Below, piece by piece: positions 41,206-49,433 of a stretch of DNA of 64,000 nt (position 1 is its first letter; each line of letters begins with the position of its first letter). The stretch spans positions 46,051 through 110,050 of the forward strand of contig NZ_NTGE01000101.1 in assembly GCF_002291145.1 (NCBI RefSeq), in the 5' to 3' direction. The DNA comes from Streptomyces sp. SA15. Lineage in GTDB: Bacteria; Actinomycetota; Actinomycetes; Streptomycetales; Streptomycetaceae. The notes beneath the pieces were generated by a model. That model was not told where the DNA came from. It searched no databases and saw only the letters and a program-made list of their open reading frames with translations. The position numbers and the translations under genes were made by a program.

Positions 41206-41272
41206 CTCCCTAGAACAGGCGCTCACGTTTATGACTTGCATCTACATGTATGAACGCCTCCACCCTAGGGAG
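41206..41272. promoter_or_regulatory. Divergent promoter region; inverted repeat overlapping the kdgD ribosome site
   Basis: CTCCCTAG (41206-41213) and CTAGGGAG (41265-41272) are perfect arms flanking a 51-base AT-richer segment. On the kdgD transcript the left arm covers the Shine-Dalgarno sequence. The loop contains TACATGTA and TTGCATCTACATGTATGAA, which look like regulator half-sites. Further right, GCATGTGAATGTGATCCATGCATGC-like sequence near 41374-41402 may be an operator for udh. Confidence 0.4.
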
Positions 41273-41426
41273 CCCCCTCAGGGCCGGTCAAGCGGACAAA
41301 CGCGCATCACAGAAGCGGATTTTCCGGCTCCGGGCCACACTTGACGGGATACGGCCACCATCCCTAGCGTGTCCACGCATGTGAATGTGATCCATGCATG
41401 CGGCCGTTGACTCAAGGAGACCGAGG

Positions 41427-42251
41427 ATGCCCGCTCCCCGCACCGTTCTGCTCACCGGCGCCGCCGGCGGGCTCGGCACCCTGATGCGGGACCTGCTCCC
41501 CGACCACGGCTACGAGCTGCGCCTCCTCGACCTGCGCCCCATCGAGGGTGAGCCGGACGCGCTCGTCGCGGACCTCGCCGACAAGGACGCCGTGCGCGAG
41601 GCCGTGCGGGGCGTCGACGCGATCATCCACCTCGCGGGCATCTCCCTGGAAGCCCCTTTCGAGAAGATCCTCAAGGCGAACATCGAGGGCACCTACAACC
41701 TGTACGAGGCCGCGCGCGAGGAGGGCATCCGGCGGATCGTCTTCGCCTCCTCCAACCACGCCGTCGGCTTCACCCCGCGCCCCCAGGGCGAGGCGCCTTT
41801 CGACGCGAGCGCCCTCATCCCCATCGACACCCCGCGCCGCCCGGACACCTTCTACGGCCTGTCCAAGTCCTTCGGCGAGGACCTCGCGCAGTTCTACTGG
41901 GACAAGCACGGCCTGGAGACCGTGTCCGTCCGCATCGGCTCCTGTTTCCCCGAGCCGACCAGCGTGCGGATGCTCTCGGTGTGGATGAGCCCCGCCGACG
42001 GCGCCCGCCTCTTCCACGCCGCCCTCACCGCCGAGAGCGTCGGCCACACCGTCGTCTACGGCTCCTCCGCCAACACCCGCCTGTGGTGGGACCTGACCAC
42101 CGCGCGGGCCCTCGGCTACGAACCGCGGGACGACTCCGAGCCGTACGCCGAGAAGCTGATCGCCGAGCAGGGCGAGCTGGACCCGGAGAACGTGGCGCAC
42201 GCCTATCTCGGCGGCCACTTCGTCAGCGACCCGCCGATCTGGCCGTACTGA
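41427..42251 (+). CDS. udh: Uronate dehydrogenase
   Basis: A 274-residue short-chain dehydrogenase-like enzyme matching bacterial uronate dehydrogenases. The NAD site is TVLLTGAAGGLGTLMRDLL, the catalytic pair Tyr-x3-Lys is in TFYGLSKSFGEDLAQFYWDK, and SVRIGSCFPEPTSVRMLSVW is characteristic. It oxidises D-galacturonate or D-glucuronate to the aldarolactone, the first step of oxidative uronate use. AAGGAG lies 7 bases before the ATG. It is divergent from kdgD, sharing about 226 bases of regulatory DNA. Its 3' end has been duplicated into a tandem repeat. Confidence 0.9.
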   Translation: MPAPRTVLLTGAAGGLGTLMRDLLPDHGYELRLLDLRPIEGEPDALVADLADKDAVREAVRGVDAIIHLAGISLEAPFEKILKANIEGTYNLYEAAREEGIRRIVFASSNHAVGFTPRPQGEAPFDASALIPIDTPRRPDTFYGLSKSFGEDLAQFYWDKHGLETVSVRIGSCFPEPTSVRMLSVWMSPADGARLFHAALTAESVGHTVVYGSSANTRLWWDLTTARALGYEPRDDSEPYAEKLIAEQGELDPENVAHAYLGGHFVSDPPIWPY

Positions 42252-42300
42252 TCCGGCCGTACTGATCTGGCCGTACTGTCTGGCCGTACTGATCCGGCCG
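42237..42300. repeat. Tandem 14-bp repeats derived from the udh stop region
   Basis: The unit GATCTGGCCGTACT (with GATC or TC and C/T variants) is present four times plus a partial fifth. The first unit is the end of udh itself (Ile-Trp-Pro-Tyr and the first base of TGA). The rest lie beyond the stop. This looks like local slippage amplification of coding-end sequence. Confidence 0.75.
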
Positions 42301-42301
42301 A

Positions 42302-42372
42302 CCGCCGTCCCACCACGGCGGAAAACAGACGTTCGCCGCGGCGGGCGGGCACCGAACGGGCCCGCCCGCCGC
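42302..42372 (+). terminator. Two hairpin terminators after udh
   Basis: Hairpin CCGCCGT/ACGGCGG at 42302-42321 and a perfect 13-base stem GCGGCGGGCGGGC/GCCCGCCCGCCGC at 42338-42372 with a 9-base loop. There is no gene in the 354 bases from udh to the DeoR gene. Confidence 0.65.
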
Positions 42373-42377
42373 CGCAT

Positions 42378-42560
42378 TCGGGCACCCGCACTGCCCGATC
42401 TCACGGTCGAACACGCAGCCGCGCAGGTCCGAGGCGGGCACAGCCCGCCGCAATCGGGCACACACGGGCAGTATCGGACCCGCAACAGGCCTGGTCAGTC
42501 CCGCACACCCGCTGTAGAACTTTCCCCCAGGGCCCCACCGGGCCCGAACGGGCATCGTGA
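42378..42560. promoter_or_regulatory. Cluster of CGGGCA half-sites before the DeoR operon
   Basis: TCGGGCA/TGCCCGA form a 7-base inverted repeat with 7-base spacing at 42378-42398. Further CGGGCA copies follow near 42435, 42455, 42465 and 42551. Repeated short sites upstream of a DeoR gene suggest multi-site binding by that regulator. Assignment is by position only. Confidence 0.4.
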
Positions 42561-42605
42561 GCCCCTGAGGCGAACGAGCCATGAGAAAGCGCAGCACGGA
42601 AGCGG

Positions 42606-43385
42606 GTGACGGCCATGACCCCCAGAACGGCGGAAGAACGACAGCGGGAGATCGTGCGGGCCGCGCGCGCCACCGGCTCGGTCGACGTCACCGCGCTCGC
42701 CGCCGAGCTGGGCGTGGCCAAGGAGACCGTACGACGGGATCTGCGCGCCCTGGAGGACCACGGCCTGGTCCGCCGCACCCACGGCGGCGCCTATCCCGTG
42801 GAGAGCGCCGGCTTCGAGACGACGCTCGCCTTCCGGGCCACCAGCCACGTCCCCGAGAAGCGCCGGATCGCGGCCGCGGCCGCCGAGCTGCTCGGCGACG
42901 CCGAGACCGTCTTCGTCGACGAGGGCTTCACCCCGCAGCTCATCGCCGAGGCGCTGCCCAGGGACCGGCCGCTGACCGTGGTCACCGCGTCCCTGCCGGT
43001 CGCGGGTACGCTGGCCGAGGCCGACGGCATCTCGGTCCTGCTGCTCGGTGGCCGGGTCCGCTCCGGCACCCTGGCGACGGTCGATCACTGGACGACGAAG
43101 ATGCTGGCCGGCTTCGTCGTCGACCTGGCCTACATCGGCGCCAACGGCATCTCCCGCGAACACGGCCTGACCACCCCCGACCCCGCGGTCAGCGAGGTCA
43201 AGGCGCAGGCCATCCGGGCCGCGCGCCGCACGGTCTTCGCGGGCGTGCACACCAAGTTCGGAGCGGTCAGCTTCTGCCGGTTCGCCGAGGTCGGCGCGCT
43301 CGAAACGATCGTCACGAGCACGCTGCTTCCGACGGCCGAGGCCCATCGCTACTCCCTGCTGGGACCGCAGGTCATCCGGGTCTGA
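42606..43385 (+). CDS. DeoR family transcriptional regulator
   Basis: A 259-residue DeoR regulator. The helix-turn-helix is VDVTALAAELGVAKETVRRDLRALEDHGLVRRTHGGAYPVE. The phosphosugar-isomerase-like sensor has TVFVDEGFTPQLIAEAL and DLAYIGANGISREHGLTTPD. Start choice lies between GTG 42606 and ATG 42615; both are in frame. It heads a five-gene cassette for uptake and oxidation of a polyol or sugar and is the likely repressor of it, sensing a sugar phosphate or the substrate. Confidence 0.9.
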   Translation: MTAMTPRTAEERQREIVRAARATGSVDVTALAAELGVAKETVRRDLRALEDHGLVRRTHGGAYPVESAGFETTLAFRATSHVPEKRRIAAAAAELLGDAETVFVDEGFTPQLIAEALPRDRPLTVVTASLPVAGTLAEADGISVLLLGGRVRSGTLATVDHWTTKMLAGFVVDLAYIGANGISREHGLTTPDPAVSEVKAQAIRAARRTVFAGVHTKFGAVSFCRFAEVGALETIVTSTLLPTAEAHRYSLLGPQVIRV

Positions 43386-43500
43386 AAACCGCTCACCCAC
43401 TTCATACGGCGCCCTTTGCCGAACGGCGCCCCATATCTCCCCATACGGCTGCCTCCACGTCCATCTCCACCTCTATCTCCCCTACGTCCAGGAGCGATCC

Positions 43501-44871
43501 ATGCGAACCCAGAGCCGACGACGGCCCTCGCGAGCCACGCTCGCCATGGCCGCCGTAGGGACGCTGCTCGCCCCGCTGCTCTCCGGCTGCTGGGTCGGAG
43601 CCGGCGGGGCCGGATCGGGCGGCAATTCGATCAACGTCCTGATGGTCAACAACCCCCAGATGACAGAGCTGCAAAAGCTCGCCCCCCGCTTCACCGAAGA
43701 GACCGGCATCAAGGTCAACTTCACCGTGCTGCCCGAGAACGACGTCCGCGACAAGATCAGCCAGGACTTCGCCAACCAGGCCGGCCAGTACGACGTGGCC
43801 ACCCTGTCCAACTACGAGATACCGATCTACGCCCGCAACGGCTGGCTGGAGGAGATGAACTCCTACGTCGCCAAGGACCCGGCGTACGACGAACAGGACG
43901 TCCTCACGCCGATGCGCCAGTCCCTCACCGGCGACGACGGCAAGCTCTACGGCCAGCCCTTCTACGGCGAGTCGTCCTTCCTGATGTACCGCAAGGACGT
44001 GTTCGCGAAGCAGGGCCTGACGATGCCCGCCCACCCCACCTGGACCCAGGTGGCCGACCTCGCCGCGAAGGTCGACGGCGCCGAGCCGGGCATGAAGGGC
44101 ATCTGTCTGCGCGGTCTGCCGGGCTGGGGCGAGGTGATGGCACCGCTCACCACGGTCGTGAACACCTTCGGCGGCACCTGGTTCGACAAGAACTGGAAGG
44201 CACAGCTCGACTCCCCCGGCTTCGAGAAGGCGACGAAGTTCTATGTCGACCTGGTCCGCAAGCACGGCGAGTCCGGCGCCGCCCAGTCCGGCTTCGCCGA
44301 GTGCCTGAACAACATGACCCAGGGCAAGGTCGCCATGTGGTACGACGCCACCTCCGCGGCCGGTTCCCTGGAGGCGGCGAGCTCCCCCGTCAAGGGCAAG
44401 CTGGGCTACGCCCCCGCACCCGTCGAGCAGACCAAGTCCTCCGGCTGGCTCTACACCTGGGCCTGGGGCATCCAGAAGGCGTCCCGCAACCACGACAAGG
44501 CCTGGAAGTTCGTCTCCTGGGCGTCCAGCAAGCAGTACGAGCAGCTGGTCGGCGACGAGATCGGCTGGTCCAACGTCCCGGCGGGCAAGCGCGCCTCGAC
44601 GTACACGAATCCCGCCTACGTCAAAGAGGCCGCCGCCTTCCAGGAGATGACCAAGGAGGCCATCGAGGGGGCCCGGCCCAACGACCCCGGCGTACAGCCG
44701 CGCCCCGCGCCCGGCATCCAGTTCGTCGGCATCCCCGAGTTCACCGATCTCGGCACCAAGGTCTCCCAGGAGATCAGCGCGGCCATCGCCGGACGCCAGT
44801 CCGTCGAGTCGGCCCTGAAGAAGTCCCAGCAGCTCGCCGAGCGGATCTCCGAGGAGTACGAGGGACGATGA
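43501..44871 (+). CDS. ABC transporter substrate-binding lipoprotein (polyol/sugar)
   Basis: A 456-residue family-1 binding lipoprotein with lipobox LLSGCWVG. Mature-protein marks include NVLMVNNPQMTELQKLAPRFTEETGIKVNFTVLPEND, LYGQPFYGESSFLMYRKDVF and GWLYTWAWGIQKASRN, which recall sorbitol/mannitol-type binding proteins. It leads the transporter genes and overlaps the first permease by four bases (ATGA). The combination with a zinc alcohol dehydrogenase favours a polyol such as sorbitol, mannitol, xylitol or arabitol. The exact ligand is inferred. Confidence 0.9.
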   Translation: MRTQSRRRPSRATLAMAAVGTLLAPLLSGCWVGAGGAGSGGNSINVLMVNNPQMTELQKLAPRFTEETGIKVNFTVLPENDVRDKISQDFANQAGQYDVATLSNYEIPIYARNGWLEEMNSYVAKDPAYDEQDVLTPMRQSLTGDDGKLYGQPFYGESSFLMYRKDVFAKQGLTMPAHPTWTQVADLAAKVDGAEPGMKGICLRGLPGWGEVMAPLTTVVNTFGGTWFDKNWKAQLDSPGFEKATKFYVDLVRKHGESGAAQSGFAECLNNMTQGKVAMWYDATSAAGSLEAASSPVKGKLGYAPAPVEQTKSSGWLYTWAWGIQKASRNHDKAWKFVSWASSKQYEQLVGDEIGWSNVPAGKRASTYTNPAYVKEAAAFQEMTKEAIEGARPNDPGVQPRPAPGIQFVGIPEFTDLGTKVSQEISAAIAGRQSVESALKKSQQLAERISEEYEGR

Positions 44872-45806
44872 CCGCGACGACAACGGCCCCTGTGGCCACC
44901 ACTGCCGTACACACCGTGAAGCAGCCCCCCGCCCGGCTGCGCGCCTGGGCCACCCGGGCCCCCCTGCTTCCCGCCCTGATCTTCATGGTCGTGGTCACCC
45001 AGCTCCCGTTCGTGGCCACGCTGGTGATCTCCTTCTTCGACTGGAACGCCCTCTACCCCGACGCCCGCCACTTCACCGGCTTCGAGAACTACCGCCAGGT
45101 GCTGACCGACGCGGACCTGCGCCAGTCCGCGTGGACCACGGTCCTGCTGACGGTCGCGGTGGTGATGGTCAGCCTGATCCTGGGCCTGGCCCTGGCGCTG
45201 CTGCTCGACCGGAAGTTCCGCGGCCGGGGCGTGGTCCGCACCCTTCTCATCGCGCCCTTCCTGGTGGTCCCCGTCGCGGCGGCCCTGCTCTGGAAGCATG
45301 TGCTCTACAACCCCGAATACGGCCTGCTCAATGGGCTGTTGCACTATGTGGGCGGCCCACAGCCGGACTGGATCTCCAACACCCCGCTGCTCGCGGTCGA
45401 AGCATCGCTGGTCTGGCAGTGGACCCCGTTCATGATGCTGATCCTGCTGGCCGGCCTGCAGAGCCGCGACCAGCAGCAGATGGAGGCCGCGCGGGTGGAC
45501 GGCGCGAGCGACTGGCAGATCTTCCTCTACCTGACGCTCCCTCATCTGCGCCGCTACCTGGAACTGGGCGCCCTGCTGGGCTCGATCTACATCGTCCAGA
45601 ACTTCGACGCCGTCTTCACGATCACATCCGGCGGCCTGGGCACGGCGAACCTGCCCTACACCGTCTACCAGAGCTTCTACCAGGCCCATGAGAACGGCCT
45701 CGCCTCGGCCGCCGGCGTCCTGGTGGTCATCGGCTCGATCATCATCGCGACCTTCGCGCTGCGCGTGGTGTCGTCCCTGTTCCGCGAGGAGGTGTCCCGG
45801 GCATGA
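44868..45806 (+). CDS. ABC transporter permease, MalF-type
   Basis: A 312-residue CUT1 permease with six membrane segments; the first is LLPALIFMVVVTQLPFVATLVISFF. The EAA loop is EAARVDGASDWQIFLYLTLPHL. It overlaps both the binding-protein gene and the second permease gene by four bases. As in the pectin transporter, no ATPase gene is present. Confidence 0.92.
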   Translation: MTATTTAPVATTAVHTVKQPPARLRAWATRAPLLPALIFMVVVTQLPFVATLVISFFDWNALYPDARHFTGFENYRQVLTDADLRQSAWTTVLLTVAVVMVSLILGLALALLLDRKFRGRGVVRTLLIAPFLVVPVAAALLWKHVLYNPEYGLLNGLLHYVGGPQPDWISNTPLLAVEASLVWQWTPFMMLILLAGLQSRDQQQMEAARVDGASDWQIFLYLTLPHLRRYLELGALLGSIYIVQNFDAVFTITSGGLGTANLPYTVYQSFYQAHENGLASAAGVLVVIGSIIIATFALRVVSSLFREEVSRA

Positions 45807-46657
45807 GCGCCATCGCCGTACAAAACCGCGTGCGCGGCCGTCGTAAGGGAGCGGGCCTGGGCCTGGTGGCCTGGCTGGCGGGAATCGTCTTCTTCCTGCC
45901 CATCGCCTGGATGGCCCTGACGTCCTTCCACTCGGAGGAGGACGCGGCCACCAACCCGCCGTCCTTCACCGCCGCCCTGACCCTGGACGGCTACCGCGAG
46001 TTCTTCGGCACGGGCGGCGGCGCGAGTCCCTGGCCCGCGCTGATCAACTCGACGGTGGCCTCGGTGGCGTCGACGCTCTTCGTGCTGCTGCTGGCCCTCC
46101 CGGCGGCATACGCACTCTCGATCCGCCCGGTGAAGAAATGGACGGACGTCCTGTTCTTCTTCCTGTCGACGAAGATGCTGCCGGCGGTGGCGGGCCTGCT
46201 GCCGATCTACCTCTTCGCCAAGAACACCGACATGCTGGACAACATCTGGCTGCTGGTCATCCTCTACACCTCCATGAACCTGCCGATCGCGGTGTGGATG
46301 ATGCAGTCCTTCCTGGCCGAGGTCCCGGTGGCGATCATCGAGGCGGCCCGCGTGGACGGCGCACGCCTGCCGACGATCCTCGCGCGCGTGGTGGCCCCCA
46401 TCGCGCTGCCCGGCATCGCCGCCACGGCCCTGATCTGCTTCATCTTCAGCTGGAACGAACTGCTCTTCGCCCGGGTGCTGACCGGCGTGGTAGCGGAAAC
46501 AGCCCCCGTCTTCCTGACCGGCTTCATCACCAGCCAGGGCCTCTTCCTGGCGAAGGTGTGCGCCGCGTCGCTCGTCATCTCCCTGCCGGTGCTCGCCGCG
46601 GGGTTCGCCGCCCAGGACAAGCTGGTCCAGGGCCTGTCGTTGGGAGCCGTGAAATGA
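45803..46657 (+). CDS. ABC transporter permease, MalG-type
   Basis: A 284-residue CUT1 permease with six membrane segments. The EAA loop is IEAARVDGARLPTILARVVAPIALPG and the C-terminus is LVQGLSLGAVK, typical of the MalG side. It forms the channel with the preceding permease. Its stop overlaps the dehydrogenase start by four bases. Confidence 0.92.
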   Translation: MSAIAVQNRVRGRRKGAGLGLVAWLAGIVFFLPIAWMALTSFHSEEDAATNPPSFTAALTLDGYREFFGTGGGASPWPALINSTVASVASTLFVLLLALPAAYALSIRPVKKWTDVLFFFLSTKMLPAVAGLLPIYLFAKNTDMLDNIWLLVILYTSMNLPIAVWMMQSFLAEVPVAIIEAARVDGARLPTILARVVAPIALPGIAATALICFIFSWNELLFARVLTGVVAETAPVFLTGFITSQGLFLAKVCAASLVISLPVLAAGFAAQDKLVQGLSLGAVK

Positions 46658-47643
46658 AGGCCGCCGTCATCGAGTCCGTGGGCCGTGCCGTCGTCGCAGA
46701 GGTCCCGGACCCGACGCCGGGCCCGCGCGAGGTCGTCGTGGAAGTCGCCGCATGCGGCCTCTGCGGCACGGATCTCCACATCCTCCAGGGCGAGTTCGCG
46801 CCCAAGCTGCCGATCGTGCCGGGGCACGAGTTCGCGGGCGAGGTGGTCGGGGTGGGGACCCAGGTCACGGAGCTGTCGGTGGGCGACAGGGTGGCGGTGG
46901 ACCCGTCCTTGTACTGCTACGAGTGCCGGTACTGCCGTACGGGCCACAACAACCTCTGCGAACGCTGGGCGGCGATCGGCGTGACGACGGCGGGCGGCGC
47001 GGCACGCTACGCGGTGGCCCCGGTCGCGAACTGCGTACGGCTGCCCGAGCACGTCCGCACCGAGGACGCGGCGCTGGTGGAACCCCTGTCCTGCGCGGTA
47101 CGCGGCTACGACGTCCTGCAGTCACGCCTCGGCGCCCACGTCCTGATCTACGGCTCGGGGACGATGGGCCTGATGATGCTGGAACTCGCCAAGCGGACCG
47201 GAGCGGCGAGCGTGGACATGGTGGACATCAACCCGTCCCGCCTGGAGACAGCCCGCCGCCTGGGCGTCTCGGCGTCGGCCGCGAACCCCGACGAACTGGA
47301 CCGCCCGCAAGGCTGGGACCTGGTGATCGACGCGACCGGCAACGCGGCGGCGATCCAGGACGGCCTGGACCGGGTGGCGAAGGCGGGGACGTTCCTGCAG
47401 TTCGGGGTCGCCGACTACGCAACCCGGGTCACGATCGACCCGTACCGCATCTACAACCAAGAAATCACCATCACGGGCTCCATGGCGGTCCTCCACAGCT
47501 TCGAGCGAGCGGCGGAACTGTTCGCGAACGGTGTCCTCGACCCCGAGATCTTCATCAGCGACCGCATCCCACTGGAGCGGTACCCGGAGGCGCTGGAGCA
47601 GTTCGCGGCGGGGGTGGGCCGGAAGATCGTGGTGGTGCCGTAG
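46654..47643 (+). CDS. Zinc-dependent alcohol/polyol dehydrogenase (MDR family)
   Basis: A 329-residue medium-chain dehydrogenase. The catalytic zinc site is in ACGLCGTDLHIL and PGHEFAGEVVGVG. The structural zinc lobe has four cysteines, CYECRYCRTGHNNLC. The NAD fold is VLIYGSGTMGLMMLELAKR with Asp in VDMVDINPSRLE, suggesting NAD. It should oxidise the polyol brought in by the coupled transporter to a ketose. No sugar kinase gene is in the cassette. Confidence 0.9.
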   Translation: MKAAVIESVGRAVVAEVPDPTPGPREVVVEVAACGLCGTDLHILQGEFAPKLPIVPGHEFAGEVVGVGTQVTELSVGDRVAVDPSLYCYECRYCRTGHNNLCERWAAIGVTTAGGAARYAVAPVANCVRLPEHVRTEDAALVEPLSCAVRGYDVLQSRLGAHVLIYGSGTMGLMMLELAKRTGAASVDMVDINPSRLETARRLGVSASAANPDELDRPQGWDLVIDATGNAAAIQDGLDRVAKAGTFLQFGVADYATRVTIDPYRIYNQEITITGSMAVLHSFERAAELFANGVLDPEIFISDRIPLERYPEALEQFAAGVGRKIVVVP

Positions 47644-47885
47644 GAGTCGGCGCCGGGCCATTGCCCACCCGCCCGACTCGGTCAGCTGCCAGGTGACGTC
47701 CGCCCCGGTGGTCCACCTCTCGAGGTGCCGAGACGGGTGGTTGGGTGGGCAAGGTCCGGGGGTCCAGGGAGCGGAGCCCCCTGGCGGGGTCGAAGGGGCA
47801 GCGCCCCTGGGGATGGGACGGGTAGGGGCGGCGGGGGCGAAAAACCCCAGGGCCCACCCCCCACCAGACCTCTACCATCCCCGGC
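47644..47885. other. Intergenic region with hairpins
   Basis: Non-coding gap of 242 bases. It contains imperfect hairpins around ACCTCTCGAGGT (47715-47726), CAGGGAGCGGAGCCCCCTG (about 47764-47782) and AGGGGCAGCGCCCCT (about 47797-47811). They likely terminate the polyol cassette. The GC-rich GGAGCCCC type of sequence is a common intergenic repeat in Streptomyces. Confidence 0.5.
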
Positions 47886-48107
47886 ATGCCCCGCCCCCAG
47901 GGATTCTCATACGCCGAGCACTCCGACGGCACCGTGCGGATAACGCACCACGCCCACCCCGCCACAACCCTCCGCGGCCCCCGAGCCGCACAGTTCCTCA
48001 CCGAGGTGGCATCCGGCGACCCTCAACTCGTCATGGCCCGCTGGACCGGAAACTACAAACGCGGCAACGAACGCACCGCCCGCGCCCACCCCCGCAACAG
48101 CCGCTGA
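47886..48107 (+). CDS. Small conserved-type hypothetical protein
   Basis: A 73-residue basic, soluble protein: it includes VRITHHAHPATTLRGPRAAQFLTEV and ARWTGNYKRGNERTARAHPR. The composition and codon use look like a real gene and I believe similar small proteins are widespread in Streptomyces, but I know no function. No strong ribosome site precedes the ATG. It is a single gene ahead of terD. Confidence 0.6.
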   Translation: MPRPQGFSYAEHSDGTVRITHHAHPATTLRGPRAAQFLTEVASGDPQLVMARWTGNYKRGNERTARAHPRNSR

Positions 48108-48171
48108 CCGCCCCGCCCCGATTGGCCGTCGGTAAGGGAACGGTAAAACGCCCTCGCTCGTTCAACCGGGC

Positions 48172-49407
48172 ATGACAGCTATGACCCCCGGCTCGAACAT
48201 CCCTCTCTCCGCCGCCCGCGTCACGGTGGACGTCGCCGCCCCCGTGCGGCTCGACGTATCGGGCCTGCTGCTCACCGCCGACGGCAAGGTGCGCTCCGAC
48301 GACGACTTCATCTTCTACAACCAGCCCGCCGGCCCCGGCGTGACCTACCGCTCCGGCGGCGGCTCGTCCCCCGACGCGATCACGGTCGACACCGCCGCCG
48401 TCCCCCCGGGCATCGAGAAGATCGTGGTCACCGCCAGCCCGGACGCCGCGGGCCAGACCTTCCAGGGCGTCGAACCCACGGCCACCATCCGCAACGCGGA
48501 CGACAACAGCGTCCTGGCCACCTTCACGCCCCCGCAGCTCGGCACCGAGACGGCACTCGTCATCGTGGAGATCTACCTCCGCAACGGCGCCTGGAAGGCC
48601 CGCGCGGTCGGCCAGGGTTACGCAAACGGCCTCGCGGGCATCGCCACCGACTTCGGCGTCTCCGTGGAGGAACCGGCCCCCGCCGCCCCGGCCCAGCCGG
48701 TCGCCGCGCCCCCGCCGCCCGCGCCCACCCTGCAGACCCCGGTGGCCCCGCCGGCCCCGTCGATGGACCCGCGCATCGCCGCACCCCCGGCGCCCGCCGC
48801 TCCCCCGGCCCCGCCCGCTCCCGGCGCCGGAAAGATCAACCTCGACAAGGGCCGGGTCAGCCTCCAGAAGAACCAGACCGTCTCCCTGGTCAAGGGCGGT
48901 CGCCCCCTGCTCTCCCAGGTCAAGATGGGCCTTGGCTGGGAGCCCGCGTACCGCGGCAAGGACATCGACCTGGACGCCTCGGTCATCGCCTACGGCCCGC
49001 AGCGCAACCACATCGACAGCTGCTACTTCGGCAAGCTGTCCATCGTGAACGGCGCGATCAAGCACTCCGGCGACAACCTCACCGGCGAGGGCGGTGGCGA
49101 CGACGAGGTGATCGTTGTCGACCTCGGCCGCCTCCCGCAGGACGTCACCGGCCTGGTCTTCACCGTCAACTCCTTCTCCGGCCAGAAGTTCACCGAGGTC
49201 GCCAAGGCCTACTGCCGCCTCCTGGACGCCGCGACCGGCGAGGAGCTCGTCCGCTTCGACCTCACCAACGCCGAGGCGCAGACGGGCGTGATGATGGCGA
49301 AGTTGATCAAGCAGTTCACCGGCGAGTGGGAGATGACGGCGATGGGCGACTTCGTGAAGTCCCGCACCGTGCGGGGGATGGTGAAGCCGGCCGCCCAGGC
49401 GCTGTAG
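48172..49407 (+). CDS. TerD family protein with two TerD domains
   Basis: A 411-residue protein with two TerD (calcium-binding stress protein) domains joined by a long Pro/Ala linker. Domain one is about 10-170 (LLLTADGKVRSDDDFIFYNQP, FGVSVEEP). The linker is about 172-220. Domain two is about 221-400 (VSLVKGGRPLLSQVKMGLGWEP, DLDASVIAYGPQ, SGDNLTGEGGGDDEVIVVDL). Acidic clusters in both bind calcium in characterised relatives. TerD proteins are linked to tellurite, phage and oxidative stress tolerance and to development in Streptomyces. No other ter genes are adjacent. Confidence 0.92.
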   Translation: MTAMTPGSNIPLSAARVTVDVAAPVRLDVSGLLLTADGKVRSDDDFIFYNQPAGPGVTYRSGGGSSPDAITVDTAAVPPGIEKIVVTASPDAAGQTFQGVEPTATIRNADDNSVLATFTPPQLGTETALVIVEIYLRNGAWKARAVGQGYANGLAGIATDFGVSVEEPAPAAPAQPVAAPPPPAPTLQTPVAPPAPSMDPRIAAPPAPAAPPAPPAPGAGKINLDKGRVSLQKNQTVSLVKGGRPLLSQVKMGLGWEPAYRGKDIDLDASVIAYGPQRNHIDSCYFGKLSIVNGAIKHSGDNLTGEGGGDDEVIVVDLGRLPQDVTGLVFTVNSFSGQKFTEVAKAYCRLLDAATGEELVRFDLTNAEAQTGVMMAKLIKQFTGEWEMTAMGDFVKSRTVRGMVKPAAQAL

Positions 49408-49433
49408 CCGGAGCCCCGGATCCCAAGGAACCA

